Positions 17,263 to 26,337 of a stretch of DNA of 64,000 nucleotides are shown piece by piece. The stretch's first letter is position 1. The number at the start of each line of letters is the position of its first letter. The DNA comes from Bordetella sp. BOR01 (GTDB lineage Bacteria; Pseudomonadota; Gammaproteobacteria; Burkholderiales; Burkholderiaceae_B). The notes beneath the pieces were generated by a model. That model saw only the letters and a list, made by a program, of their open reading frames with translations, had not been told where the DNA came from and ran no database searches. The translations under genes and the position numbers were made by a program. The stretch spans positions 496,001 through 560,000 of the forward strand of contig NZ_JAHUWT010000002.1 in NCBI RefSeq assembly GCF_019218885.1, given 5' to 3'.

Positions 17263-18213
17263 ATGAATCTGCGGCATGTCCGCTATTTCGTGACGCTGGC
17301 CGAAGAGCTGAATTTCACTCGGGCGGCAGCGCGTTGCCATATCGAACAGGCGCCGTTCAGCCGCGCCATCAGGACACTGGAACGCGAACTCGGCCTGACG
17401 CTACTGATCCGCAATACGCGCAATGCCGAACTCACTCCCGCCGGCAGGCTGTTCTGCGAGGCCGCCAAGGTGGCGCTGCAGGAGCTGGAGCTGGGCGCGC
17501 GCCGGGCCAGGCGTGCGCAGGACGGCGCCACCGGGCAATTGACGATCGCGCATGTCGGCTCCACCGTGTATGAACTGCTGCCCAGCATCATTCGCATGTT
17601 CAAGCACACCTATCCACTGGTGGACCTGCGCATACGCCAGATGACGACGCGCGAACAAATCCCCGCCATCATCGCGGGAGACATCGATGTGGGCTTTGTG
17701 CGCGTGGAGCCCGAAAACGATCAGCTGGAGACAGTACGGCTGTTTTTCGAGCCGTTCGTATGCGCGATTTCCGATTGGCACCCCCTTGCAAGCAGGGAGG
17801 CACTGGCGTTGGCCGAACTCGCGCCCTTGCCGTTCATCACGCTGATGCGCAGTCCGGCACCAAGCTTGCACCAGCAGGTGCTGGATTTGTGCCGCAAAGC
17901 CGGCTTCGAGCCCAAGATAGCCCAAGAAGTCGAGCAGATAGAAAGCACGGTGGGGCTGGTCAGTTCCGGCATTGGCGTCGCGCTGGTGCCGGCCTCGTTG
18001 CGCAGGCTGTCGATCCGCTCGGTCTGCTACGTGCCCTTGAGCGATGTGGCCGAACAGGTCGAAGTATGGTTGACATGGCCACGTGGGCATGTCTCGTCTG
18101 TCGCGCGGGCGTTTGTGCAGTGCGCGCGCGATACGGTTCCAGGCGTGCAGCCATTCAGGCAGGCAGATCAAGTCCAGTGGTGCGCACGAGGAAACGGACG
18201 AGCAGGCAATTAA
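17263..18213 (+). CDS. LysR-family transcriptional regulator
   Basis: The protein has 316 residues from ATG 17263 behind GGAGAAG. NLRHVRYFVTLAEELNFTRA and FSRAIRTLERELGLTLL form the winged HTH, resembling the CbbR/BenM-like subgroup. The effector domain holds TYPLVDLRIRQMTTREQIPA and SSGIGVALVPASLR. It is divergent from the nitrilase operon, its likely target. The C-terminal 20 residues after about 295 are unusually polar and run into DNA that on the other strand encodes a decayed Bug tail, so the original end may have been altered by rearrangement. Confidence 0.9.
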   Translation: MNLRHVRYFVTLAEELNFTRAAARCHIEQAPFSRAIRTLERELGLTLLIRNTRNAELTPAGRLFCEAAKVALQELELGARRARRAQDGATGQLTIAHVGSTVYELLPSIIRMFKHTYPLVDLRIRQMTTREQIPAIIAGDIDVGFVRVEPENDQLETVRLFFEPFVCAISDWHPLASREALALAELAPLPFITLMRSPAPSLHQQVLDLCRKAGFEPKIAQEVEQIESTVGLVSSGIGVALVPASLRRLSIRSVCYVPLSDVAEQVEVWLTWPRGHVSSVARAFVQCARDTVPGVQPFRQADQVQWCARGNGRAGN

Positions 18214-18298
18214 TCCAATTTCATATTCGCCCGCCGCTCAGCTGGCAGGGGCGTACACGTTCATTGCGGTATACGAGAGTGGCTAGTTCTATCGAATG
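18210..18298 (-). pseudogene. Remnant of a Bug-family gene (C-terminal end only)
   Basis: On the minus strand the last codons before a TAA at 18210-18212 read ERRANMKLD, closely matching the tail KRANMQSD of the Bug gene at 32502. Further upstream, in a second frame, the DNA reads HSIELATLVYRNERVR, the usual Bug pattern of a Leu-Ala-x-Leu helix before N/S-E-R. A single frameshift near 18250 separates the two pieces. The remaining 290 codons of a normal Bug gene are missing. Its stop overlaps the stop of the LysR gene. This is inferred from pattern, not from an alignment search. Confidence 0.5.
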
Positions 18299-18452
18299 CT
18301 GGTGTTGAAAGACGGCGACGGGATATTCCTGCCGTAGCCAGGTCCACACGTTGCGCGGTGTTACGATGCGAAATTCTATTGATGCGTTACCTCAAGCTGT
18401 GACCACATAAAGTCGGCCGTTTGAGACCGGCACCTTTCGTCGAGTCAATAAC

Positions 18453-19337
18453 ATGAAATTCCGCTTGCGCCAGATGGAAGTTTTTCGCGCGGTCATGGTG
18501 GCCGGTTCGATAAATGGGGCGGCCAAGATGCTGTTCGTTTCACAGCCAGCCGTCAGCCGCATGATTGCGCATACCGAGCAGACTTTGGGCTTCAAGCTGT
18601 TCAATCGTACGAAGGGTAAGCTAATTCCCACGTTCGAAGGCGAGGCGCTGTTTCGTGAAGTGGATGCGCTCTATCAGAACGCCATGCGCGTAGACGATTT
18701 CGCAACCGATCTTTCCATGGGCCCGACCGGCACATTGAATCTTTCATCCAGCCCGGGCCTGAGCTATTCGATGGTTCCCACCGCTATCGCCCGCTTTACC
18801 GAACGTTATCCACGCATCGGCATCAATTACCATACGTCGTTGCTGCACACTATGGCAGCGGAAGTCCTGAGCAACAAGGTGGATCTGGTGGTCGCCGTAT
18901 TGCCGCTCGAACACCCGAATCTGAAGGTCGAGTCGTTCGCCAGGGGGCGCATGGTGTGCGTCGTGCCTGATGGCCATGAGCTCGCGGCGCTGGAAGTGGT
19001 CAGCGTCTCCGACTTGGTCAAGTATCCACTTATCACCCATCACGAGAGCATTCAGTTCGGCCGGATGATCACGGCCGCGTTCGAGGCGGCTGACGTGCAA
19101 CTCACGCGTCGTATCACTGTGCTGCAGACCGAAATCGCGTGTTCGCTGGTACGCGCCGGAATCGGAACCGCGATCGTGGACGAATATACCGCGCGCGGCG
19201 GAGCATGGCCGGGCCTGCAGGTGCGTCCGCTGGCCGAGGAAATACCATTGGCGCCCAGCATCGTGCGTTCTGTCTTTGGACGGCCCATTACGCACGTCGA
19301 CAAGTTCATCGAAATATTGACGGAACTGCACGGCTGA
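18453..19337 (+). CDS. LysR-family transcriptional regulator
   Basis: The protein has 294 residues. The opening FRLRQMEVFRAVMVAGSINGAAKML and VSQPAVSRMIAHTEQTLGFKLF form a canonical LysR HTH. The effector domain includes NLSSSPGLSYSMVPTAIARF and ACSLVRAGIGTAIVDEY. It lies 205 bases upstream of, and in the same direction as, the long acyl-CoA operon beginning at 19543, and is probably its activator. A same-direction LysR is less typical than a divergent one, so the gene could belong to the operon. Codon use from here on looks less GC-biased than before 18 kb. Confidence 0.92.
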   Translation: MKFRLRQMEVFRAVMVAGSINGAAKMLFVSQPAVSRMIAHTEQTLGFKLFNRTKGKLIPTFEGEALFREVDALYQNAMRVDDFATDLSMGPTGTLNLSSSPGLSYSMVPTAIARFTERYPRIGINYHTSLLHTMAAEVLSNKVDLVVAVLPLEHPNLKVESFARGRMVCVVPDGHELAALEVVSVSDLVKYPLITHHESIQFGRMITAAFEAADVQLTRRITVLQTEIACSLVRAGIGTAIVDEYTARGGAWPGLQVRPLAEEIPLAPSIVRSVFGRPITHVDKFIEILTELHG

Positions 19338-19542
19338 CTGCCGCTTAACAAGTAGCTATACCCCGAGTCCGAAATGGCATAGGACAGCCGGGTTCCATCT
19401 CCCTATCATTCGTCAAATGGCAATGTTGCTGGATGGCGACGCACCGTCGAATGTATAGCAATTGTTCGAGGCACGACCTCTCTCTGAGGCGCTGCTCCGG
19501 TTCGCCTGCCGGGAACATCTCGAAAAAATTGAAGGAGACAAT

Positions 19543-20523
19543 ATGAAGCGCCTGAAACTCATCGGCACCTGCCTGCTAGTTTGCGGGGCCATATCGACTC
19601 ATGCCTACGCGTGGGAACCGGTCAAACCCATCCAGCTCATCGTCGGGTTCAGCGCGGGCGGCGGTACCGACGTCATTGCGCGGGCAATCGCGGCCGGCGC
19701 CAAGGACGTCATGCCCCAGCCCATCGTGGTAGTCAATCGGCCAGGAGCCTCAGGTGTTATCGCTGCCGACCAAGTCGCGCGGGCCGAGCCAGACGGGTAT
19801 ACCCTCCTGGTTGCCGGCGGCAGTGAAAGCACCTCATTACCGAATCACCAGAAAGTGCCGTATGACCTGGCGAAAGACTTTCGCCCAGTGGCGCATGTCA
19901 TCCGTCTGCGAACGATGATGGCGGTCAAGGGCGACAGCTCGATCAAGACGTTCGCCGATCTGGTTGCCTATGCCAAGGCCAATCCTGGCAAGTTGTCGTA
20001 TGGAACGTCCGGCGTCGGCAGCCTGACTCATTCGATGATGCTGATGGTCAACAAGGCCGTCGGCATCGACACTTTCCACGTGCCGTACAAGGGTGACGCA
20101 GACGTGATGACCGCGCTATTGGGCGACCAGATCCAAATTGCGCTGGGCTCGCCGGATCAACTCAAGCCGTGGATCGACAGCGGCAAGATGACGCCGCTGA
20201 CGCTGTCCTCGAATGACCGCTATCCCGGCTTGCCAAATGTACCGACGCTGAAAGAACTAGGCTACGACATCTATCTTGAAAATATGAAGGGTATCGTCGC
20301 ACCGGCGGGGCTTCCAGATGACATTTATGCCTACTTGAATGAGCACTTGCGGCAGGCAATGCAGACGCAAGCCTTCAAGACTGCGGTCCAACGCAGCAAC
20401 TTCGAGGTGCAGTACATGAATGGACCAACGTTCGGCGAGGCGATGCGAAAAATGTCCAACGGCATTGCAGCCGCACTGAGCAGTTCCGCCACTGATAAGC
20501 CGCTGGCAGCCGTCACCAAGTAA
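19543..20523 (+). CDS. Bug-family periplasmic binding protein
   Basis: The protein has 326 residues, starting at ATG 19543 behind GAAGGAGACA. The signal peptide KRLKLIGTCLLVCGAISTHAYA precedes WEPVKPIQLIVGFSAGGGTD. The binding loop SAGGGTD replaces the commoner PPGG. RPGASGVIAADQVARAEPDG and HVPYKGDADVMTALLGDQIQ follow. It opens the acyl-CoA operon, 22 bases before a crotonase gene, and is the first of three Bug proteins in this transcription unit. Confidence 0.92.
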   Translation: MKRLKLIGTCLLVCGAISTHAYAWEPVKPIQLIVGFSAGGGTDVIARAIAAGAKDVMPQPIVVVNRPGASGVIAADQVARAEPDGYTLLVAGGSESTSLPNHQKVPYDLAKDFRPVAHVIRLRTMMAVKGDSSIKTFADLVAYAKANPGKLSYGTSGVGSLTHSMMLMVNKAVGIDTFHVPYKGDADVMTALLGDQIQIALGSPDQLKPWIDSGKMTPLTLSSNDRYPGLPNVPTLKELGYDIYLENMKGIVAPAGLPDDIYAYLNEHLRQAMQTQAFKTAVQRSNFEVQYMNGPTFGEAMRKMSNGIAAALSSSATDKPLAAVTK

Positions 20524-20544
20524 TCAGTAATAATTCCAAATGGC

Positions 20545-21324
20545 ATGAGCGAAGAAAATTTGGTGCGCATGGAGTCGCCCGCAGAAGGGGTGCGACTGCT
20601 GCGCATTCATCGACCCGAGGCGCGCAATGCACTGAGCATGACCGTGCGCCGGCTGCTTGCTGCATATATTGGTGAGTGCGCACGCGTTCCAGCCGTACGT
20701 TGCATCGTGTTGGCCGGCGGCGAGCGTGCCTTCGCCGCCGGCGCGGACATCAAAGAGATGGCCGGCGCGAGCACGGTCGACATGATGAAGCGCGGCGTGC
20801 TCGACCTATGGCGCGCGACCGCGGACTGTCCCAAGCCGATGATCGCTGCGGTGCGTGGCTATGCGCTGGGCGGAGGCTGCGAATTGGCGCAGCTGTGCGA
20901 CATCATCATCGCGGGGGAGTCCGCTCGCTTCGGACAGCCAGAGATCAAGATCGGTATCATTCCGGGCGGCGGCGGCACTCAACGGCTGACCGCGGCGATA
21001 GGCAAGCACAAAGCTCTGCGCTACCTGCTTACGGGCGAAGTTTTCAGTGCGCGCGACGCGCATGCTATGGGACTGGTCAGCGAAGTCGTGGCCGATGAGG
21101 ATGTCGAGCCGCTGGCTGTCTCGATGGCCAGCAAAATCGCCGCCATGCCGCCACTGGCGGTGCAACTGCTAAAGGATGTCGTGCTTCGCGGTATGGACAT
21201 GCCTCTGGATGCCGGAATTACTTTGGAGACGCGCGCGTTGCATCTCTTGTTCGCCACACGCGACCAGAAAGAAGGCATGGCGGCGTTCATCGAAAAACGC
21301 ACGCCTCTGTTCACCGGCGAATAG
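20545..21324 (+). CDS. Enoyl-CoA hydratase (crotonase family)
   Basis: This 259-residue protein matches mitochondrial enoyl-CoA hydratase well. The oxyanion-hole motifs AAGADIKEMA (65-74) and ALGGGCELAQLCD (107-119) are intact. Both catalytic glutamates are present: E113 in GGGCELA and E133 in FGQPEIKIG. It should add water across a 2-enoyl-CoA double bond, forming a 3-hydroxyacyl-CoA. The ACAD at 25154 could supply the enoyl-CoA. No 3-hydroxyacyl-CoA dehydrogenase or thiolase is seen in the operon, so the pathway is not ordinary beta-oxidation. Confidence 0.93.
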   Translation: MSEENLVRMESPAEGVRLLRIHRPEARNALSMTVRRLLAAYIGECARVPAVRCIVLAGGERAFAAGADIKEMAGASTVDMMKRGVLDLWRATADCPKPMIAAVRGYALGGGCELAQLCDIIIAGESARFGQPEIKIGIIPGGGGTQRLTAAIGKHKALRYLLTGEVFSARDAHAMGLVSEVVADEDVEPLAVSMASKIAAMPPLAVQLLKDVVLRGMDMPLDAGITLETRALHLLFATRDQKEGMAAFIEKRTPLFTGE

Positions 21325-21347
21325 TCTTTAATTTTTGTATCGGCGAC

Positions 21348-21383
21348 GTTAATCACAAGCCGTTTCGCGCATGCGAAATTAAC
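21348..21383. promoter_or_regulatory. Nested inverted repeats inside the acyl-CoA operon
   Basis: GTTAAT (21348-21353) pairs with ATTAAC (21378-21383), and inside it TTTCGC (21363-21368) pairs with GCGAAA (21373-21378). They lie in a 184-base AT-richer gap between the crotonase and the second Bug gene. This could be an operator for an internal promoter or an mRNA processing hairpin. Confidence 0.4.
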
Positions 21384-21508
21384 AACAAGACATAGGAAGC
21401 AGTCATATCGGCAATTGTCGCGCATAGTCCCCCTCTATAAGATTTCTTCACTTCGCATCCACGCATTACTTCGATGCGCAAGATTCGAGAATATGGATGG
21501 AGACAGGC

Positions 21509-22489
21509 ATGCGGCGGGTTGGATTTCTTTCTATCTTCTTGGGAGTGCTGGCAATCGCCGTATTGCCAGGCGCCGCAACTGCCGAACAGTCAACGTGGCC
21601 ATCCAAGCCCATCACGCTAGTCGTTCCCTTCGCTGCTGGCGGCACGACCGACATTGCCGCGCGCATGATCGCGCGGTACCTGGGACCGGCATTGAACACC
21701 CAGGTGATCGTTGAAAATCGCGCCGGCGCGAATGGCATCGTGGGATCGCAAGCCGCGGCGCGCGCGGCGGCGGACGGCTACACGTTGGTCATCGTTGCGC
21801 CAGGCCATGCGAGCAACGTTTCTTTGTACAAGGAACTTCCCTACGATACGGTTAACGACTTCGAACCCATCATGCTGCTACTGACGCAGCCGAGCATCCT
21901 GGTAGTCCATCCATCTGTACCTGCCAATAGCGTAGGCGAACTCGTGGCGCTGGCAAAGTCGGCACCTGGGGTGTTGACGTATGCGTCGGGTGGAACGGGA
22001 TCGTCACAGCATCTGGCGGCCGCGATGTTTGCCAGTATGGCCGGCCTGGATTTGGTGCATGTGCCTTACAAAGGCAGTGCGCCGGCCGAAGTTGATCTGC
22101 TTGGCGGCCAGGTAAACATGATGTTCGCTTCGATGGTTTCCGTGCTGCCGCAGGTCAAGCAGGGGCGTTTGCGGGCATTGGCCGTCAGCTCCGAGCGGCG
22201 ATCCCCCACTACCCCTGATTTGCCGACCGTGTCCGAATCCGGCGTTCCTGGCTACGCCGCCGTGGCATGGGCGGGACTGCTTGCTCCCAAGGGAACACCG
22301 GGGCCAATCGTCGAACGCCTGAATGCGCAAATCACCAGAATCATGGATCTGCCCGAAGTCAAGAAACGTATGCAAGACCTTGGAGCCGAATTCTCTCCTA
22401 ATAGCCCGCGCGATTTCGACGCCTTTATCTGTAGCGAGATTACGCGTTGGCATGAGGTCGTACGCCAGGCAAAGATTGAGCAGAACTGA
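21509..22489 (+). CDS. Bug-family periplasmic binding protein
   Basis: The product has 326 residues if started at ATG 21509, which has GGAGACA 4 bases upstream; an ATG at 21497 lies inside that site and is less likely. The signal peptide RRVGFLSIFLGVLAIAVLPGAATA is followed by WPSKPITLVVPFAAGGTTD. RAGANGIVGSQAAARAAADG lacks the usual Pro before the Asp-Gly. HVPYKGSAPAEVDLLGGQVN is intact. It is 184 bases from the crotonase and only 5 from the CoA-transferase that follows, so this Bug and the transferase are tightly linked. Confidence 0.92.
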   Translation: MRRVGFLSIFLGVLAIAVLPGAATAEQSTWPSKPITLVVPFAAGGTTDIAARMIARYLGPALNTQVIVENRAGANGIVGSQAAARAAADGYTLVIVAPGHASNVSLYKELPYDTVNDFEPIMLLLTQPSILVVHPSVPANSVGELVALAKSAPGVLTYASGGTGSSQHLAAAMFASMAGLDLVHVPYKGSAPAEVDLLGGQVNMMFASMVSVLPQVKQGRLRALAVSSERRSPTTPDLPTVSESGVPGYAAVAWAGLLAPKGTPGPIVERLNAQITRIMDLPEVKKRMQDLGAEFSPNSPRDFDAFICSEITRWHEVVRQAKIEQN

Positions 22490-22494
22490 ACATC

Positions 22495-24132
22495 ATGAAT
22501 GTCGTGACGGCGGCGAAAGCCGCGCAACTGGTCAACTCGGGCGACACGGTCGCCATCTGCGGTGTGGTTTCGCTACTTTCGACCGAGGCCGTTCTTGCCG
22601 CGCTCGAAGCACGTTTCGGCACCGATGGGACGCCGCGCGACCTGACGGTGATCAGCCCATGTCGAACAGGATGGTCCGCGGCCGGGGCGACGACGGGCCT
22701 GGAACACCTGGCCGGCAAAGGCATGGTGCGGCGACTGATCGCCTCTTCGCACAACGTGCGCGATACGCCCAAGCTGATCGGCGCAGCCATGGTCAACGAC
22801 ATTCAGACCTATGTTCTGCCGATGGGAGTCATGTTCCGTTGGATGCGCGAATGCGCCGCGCGCTCGCCAGGTCTGTTGACGCGAGTAGGCATGGAGACGT
22901 ACTTCGATCCAGCCTCGCCCCAGGCGGGTGACATCCGCGCGCATCCCGACGCCGAACTGCTAAATCTGGTGCGGCGCGTCGATCTGGCCGGTGAAGAATG
23001 TCTTTTCGTCCGCAGTATGGAAATCGATGTCGCGATCGTTCGGGGGTCGGTGGCCGACGAAGACGGAAACATCAGCCTCGAAGACGAACCCATCGACGGT
23101 GGCGTCCGTCACATGGCGCTTGCCGCCCATACCTGCGGCGGTCGTGTGATTGCCGTCGTAAAGCGTAGGGTGGGGCGCGGTGCAATACCGCCACGGCAGG
23201 TCGAAATTCCCGGGATCTGGGTCGACGCCGTTGTGGTCGACGACAGCGCGATCCAGACACAGATCGGATACGAGCCTGCTTTTACCAATGCACGACAACG
23301 TGCGCCCAATCCGCTTCCGATGCCGTTGGATCATCAAAAAATCATTTTGCGGCGCGCGGCCATGGAGCTCGCCGAAGGCGATGTCGTGAACCTCGGCGTG
23401 GGAATCGGTTCGCAATTGCCGGCCATCGCTGCCGAGGAAGGCTTTCTGGACTCGCTGACTTTCAGCGTCGAGCATGGTGCGCTGGGCGGCGTGCCGGCAA
23501 TGGGTGTTCCAGGTCAGACGGGGGCGTTCGGCGCGCACTTCAGTCCGCAGGCCATCATGGATTCGGCCGATTTGCTGGACTTCTATCACGGCGGTGGTTT
23601 GGACGCGACTCTGCTCGGATTTGCACAGATCGACGGATCCGGCAGCGTCAATGTGGCCCGCTTCAACGGGGCGATCCGCGGTCCCGGCGGTTTTGTAGAC
23701 ATTACTTTCCGTACGCGCAAGCTTCTTCTGTGCGGCACGCTGACGAGCGGCTCGTTGGCGGTCGCCATCGAGGCCGACGCCGCCGGGGTGCCAAGGCTGC
23801 GCATTGAGCATGAGGGCCGCCACAAGAAATTACTCCTGGCCATTGAGCAGATCAACCTGCACGGGCCTACCGCCTTTGCCCGGGGTGCGCATATGCGAGT
23901 CATCACCGAGCGCTGTGTTTTCGCCCTCGATGAGCACGGCCTGGTGCTGATCGAAGTCGCACCCGGGATCGACATCGACACACAGATCCGGCCCCATGTC
24001 GGTTTCGCGCTGCGCGTCGCACCCGATTGCCGAGCGATGGATGCTCGCCTTTTCAAAGCCGAACCTATGCAGTTTTCACTTTGTCCCAGGAGTCTTATCA
24101 ATGCCGGAAATCATCGTCCGAAAGATGCTTGA
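22495..24132 (+). CDS. Family I CoA-transferase, fused alpha-beta subunits
   Basis: The protein has 545 residues in two CoA-transferase halves, like E. coli YdiF or propionate CoA-transferase. The first half runs from about 1-270 (VTAAKAAQLVNSGDTVAICG, with a Gly-rich CoA loop). The second begins near 284 (RRAAMELAEGDVVNLGVGIG). The glutamate that becomes the CoA thioester is E326 in SVEHGALGG. It swaps CoA between acetyl- or other acyl-CoA and a free acid. It is probably an activating enzyme for the acid bound by the adjacent Bug protein. Its last 32 bases overlap the next gene in another frame. Confidence 0.9.
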   Translation: MNVVTAAKAAQLVNSGDTVAICGVVSLLSTEAVLAALEARFGTDGTPRDLTVISPCRTGWSAAGATTGLEHLAGKGMVRRLIASSHNVRDTPKLIGAAMVNDIQTYVLPMGVMFRWMRECAARSPGLLTRVGMETYFDPASPQAGDIRAHPDAELLNLVRRVDLAGEECLFVRSMEIDVAIVRGSVADEDGNISLEDEPIDGGVRHMALAAHTCGGRVIAVVKRRVGRGAIPPRQVEIPGIWVDAVVVDDSAIQTQIGYEPAFTNARQRAPNPLPMPLDHQKIILRRAAMELAEGDVVNLGVGIGSQLPAIAAEEGFLDSLTFSVEHGALGGVPAMGVPGQTGAFGAHFSPQAIMDSADLLDFYHGGGLDATLLGFAQIDGSGSVNVARFNGAIRGPGGFVDITFRTRKLLLCGTLTSGSLAVAIEADAAGVPRLRIEHEGRHKKLLLAIEQINLHGPTAFARGAHMRVITERCVFALDEHGLVLIEVAPGIDIDTQIRPHVGFALRVAPDCRAMDARLFKAEPMQFSLCPRSLINAGNHRPKDA

Positions 24133-25129
24133 ACGTGGCCTGCGCGAGCCTATCGACACAGGCGGCAAGCATGCTGCCATGCTCAATGGCATGCATCTGT
24201 CGGGGCACACCGACATGCTTGACGAGCAGTTGCAACATACTCTCGCTGGCACCGGCAACATTCCTCGCAGCAAGAATCCCATAGGACGCATTGTCGCCCA
24301 TCCGAATATCAGCGATTCGATGTCGCGCATCCGGCCGCTGGTATTGGCCGGTTACGAGAAAGAGGCACGCGAGGCGCTGCCAATTTACCTGAAGGAACGC
24401 GTCGAAGTGGCTGGCACGCCGGTGTTCTCCACGGCGCCAAGCACCCCGGGCTGGATCTTCGCCGACACGGCCTACATGGTGCCACCGTCGTTGGCGATCA
24501 TGGGCGAAGTCAAAAAGGCGCAATCGGATCTTACGCGGACGTACGAGCTGCTGGCGACGCCGTCGGGCTTGATCCGCCATGTGCTCAATGCATCAGTACC
24601 GGAAGAAGACAGCTACTGCAAGATCGACGTCTGGATCGACGGTACCGCCTGGGGTCGTGCCAATGGCTGGTGGCTTGCAGGGGTAGTCGATACGCTGGAG
24701 GTGATGCCGGCCGACGACAAGTTGCTTGCGATGTTCCGCAAGAGTTGTGAGAGTCTACTTGCTCTGCAAGAAGATGGTTTCTGGCGGGCCACGGTGGACG
24801 ATTCGTATTCGTTGATCGACAGCAGCGCGACGGTGATGATCGGCTACGGCTTCGTCAAGGGCTGGCAGCTGGGTCTGCTGGACCAGACTTACGAACAGGC
24901 TGGTATCCGTGCGCTGGAATATGTCCTGCGTCATCACTTCGATTTGCGCGACGGCACGCTGCATCACCAGCAGAAGGGGCCGCTGATCGTGAACGTCGCT
25001 AGCCCGAACCCACGTTACCTCAGTTCGGCCAACCCATATGGGCAAGGCTTTCTCGCCAGTCTGTATACGCTGGTGGCGGCCGGCGTGAACGTACGCGACA
25101 TGAACGTACGGTCGCTTGACCTCCGCTGA
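24101..25129 (+). CDS. GH88/GH105-like protein (unsaturated-uronyl-hydrolase fold)
   Basis: This 342-residue protein has no signal peptide. ATG 24101 has AGGAG 8 bases upstream, inside the end of the CoA-transferase gene. Family marks are FADTAYMVPPSLAIMG with D122, WGRANGWWLAGVVDTLEVMP (184-203), DGFWRATVDD and SSATVMIGYGFVKGWQLGLLD. These match the six-hairpin toroid of YteR/GH105 unsaturated rhamnogalacturonyl hydrolases and GH88, which hydrate the double bond of an unsaturated uronate. No other sugar gene is near; it is embedded among acyl-CoA genes. It may therefore act on a non-sugar enol ether or vinylic acid. Fold call fairly firm, function open. Confidence 0.75.
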   Translation: MPEIIVRKMLERGLREPIDTGGKHAAMLNGMHLSGHTDMLDEQLQHTLAGTGNIPRSKNPIGRIVAHPNISDSMSRIRPLVLAGYEKEAREALPIYLKERVEVAGTPVFSTAPSTPGWIFADTAYMVPPSLAIMGEVKKAQSDLTRTYELLATPSGLIRHVLNASVPEEDSYCKIDVWIDGTAWGRANGWWLAGVVDTLEVMPADDKLLAMFRKSCESLLALQEDGFWRATVDDSYSLIDSSATVMIGYGFVKGWQLGLLDQTYEQAGIRALEYVLRHHFDLRDGTLHHQQKGPLIVNVASPNPRYLSSANPYGQGFLASLYTLVAAGVNVRDMNVRSLDLR

Positions 25130-25153
25130 ACGAGTCGAAGGAGAGATCGCTTC

Positions 25154-26329
25154 ATGGAAAATCTGGAAAAACTAATGGGTCGCCGCGAGCTGGCGCAGTA
25201 TCTGAATCCGGAACAATTCGAGTTTCGCGAGAGCGTGCATCGTGCCTTGACGCAGCATGCCACACCGGACTATCTGCGTAGGCACGACGAACAGAAACAG
25301 TTTCCGACGGAATTGGTCGAGCTGATCGGAAAACAGGGCTGGTTCGCCGTGACGCTGCCCGAAGAGTACGGCGGTGTCGGTGGCTACATGGACATGATTG
25401 GCATGCTGGAAGTGATGGGCTATCACAGCAGCACGCTGGCACGCTATTGGAATATCAATGTCAATATGGTTGGCGGGGCACTCGTACAACTTGCTCCACC
25501 GACGATCAAGGAGCAGTTGTTGCCTTTGCTGAGCGAAGGCAAGACCTTTTTCTCTTTCGCGCTCAGCGAGAACGGATCTGGTTCCGACGCCGCCAGCCTG
25601 AAGACGGCTGCTGTCCGCGACGGCGATGACTTCGTCGTGAATGGCACGAAGATGTGGATCACGGGTGCCGTCCAGGCCAATCATGTGCTGCTGGCATGCC
25701 GCACCGACAAGGGCGAGGGTAAGCACGAAGGTATCAGCTTGTTGCTGGTGCCCAATCCGACTCCCGGCATGGAGGTGCGTCCGATCGATTTGCTGGGTGG
25801 GCACATGGTGCGATCTTGCGAAATAAACTTCATCGACGCGCGCGTGCCGGCGACACAGCTGATCGGCGATTTGCACAGTGGTTGGAAGCAATTGATGGGT
25901 GTGCTGGGCAAAGAGCGGATCGCTCTATCGGCGATCGTGGTCGGTGCGGCGCAGTCTGCGCTGGATCTCGCGTTGGGGTATGCAAAAGAGCGCAAACAGT
26001 TTGGCCGATCGATTGCGTCGTTTCAGACTATCAACCACCGATTGGTGGAATTGCAGACGCAAATCGACTGCGCTCGTCTTCTAGCGTATCGCGGCGCGAG
26101 CCTTCTGGCCGCGGGCCAGCCCTGCAACGTCGAATCGGCTCAGGCCAAGTTCTTCGCCGGCGATACCTATATGAAGGTCGCACTGGAAGGGTTGCAGATC
26201 ATGGGCGCCAACGGTTACTCGATGGAATACGCCATGCAGCGTCACTTCCGCGAGGCCAAGGTCTTCCAGATTCTTGGCGGTACGGGCGAAATTTTGCGCA
26301 ATATCGTCGCGCGGGAATTGCTGTCTTGA
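25154..26329 (+). CDS. Acyl-CoA dehydrogenase
   Basis: This 391-residue FAD enzyme starts at ATG 25154 with GGAGAG upstream. FALSENGSGSDAASLKTAA (135-153) and MWITGAVQAN are the FAD/substrate motifs. The C-terminal motif reads ILGGTGEILRNI, with Gly where short- and medium-chain enzymes have the catalytic Glu. A Glu in LGKERIALS (E254) instead fits the position used by isovaleryl-CoA and long-chain enzymes. It would oxidise an acyl-CoA to the 2-enoyl-CoA used by the crotonase, or act on a branched or ring acyl-CoA. The flavoprotein gene follows 8 bases on. Confidence 0.92.
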   Translation: MENLEKLMGRRELAQYLNPEQFEFRESVHRALTQHATPDYLRRHDEQKQFPTELVELIGKQGWFAVTLPEEYGGVGGYMDMIGMLEVMGYHSSTLARYWNINVNMVGGALVQLAPPTIKEQLLPLLSEGKTFFSFALSENGSGSDAASLKTAAVRDGDDFVVNGTKMWITGAVQANHVLLACRTDKGEGKHEGISLLLVPNPTPGMEVRPIDLLGGHMVRSCEINFIDARVPATQLIGDLHSGWKQLMGVLGKERIALSAIVVGAAQSALDLALGYAKERKQFGRSIASFQTINHRLVELQTQIDCARLLAYRGASLLAAGQPCNVESAQAKFFAGDTYMKVALEGLQIMGANGYSMEYAMQRHFREAKVFQILGGTGEILRNIVARELLS

Positions 26330-26337
26330 GGCCCGAT

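Noticed and set aside
25816-26337. N-terminal extension of the Frd-like flavoprotein
   Set aside because: It lies entirely inside the acyl-CoA dehydrogenase gene in another frame and shows no domain; ATG 26338 directly precedes the FAD motif.
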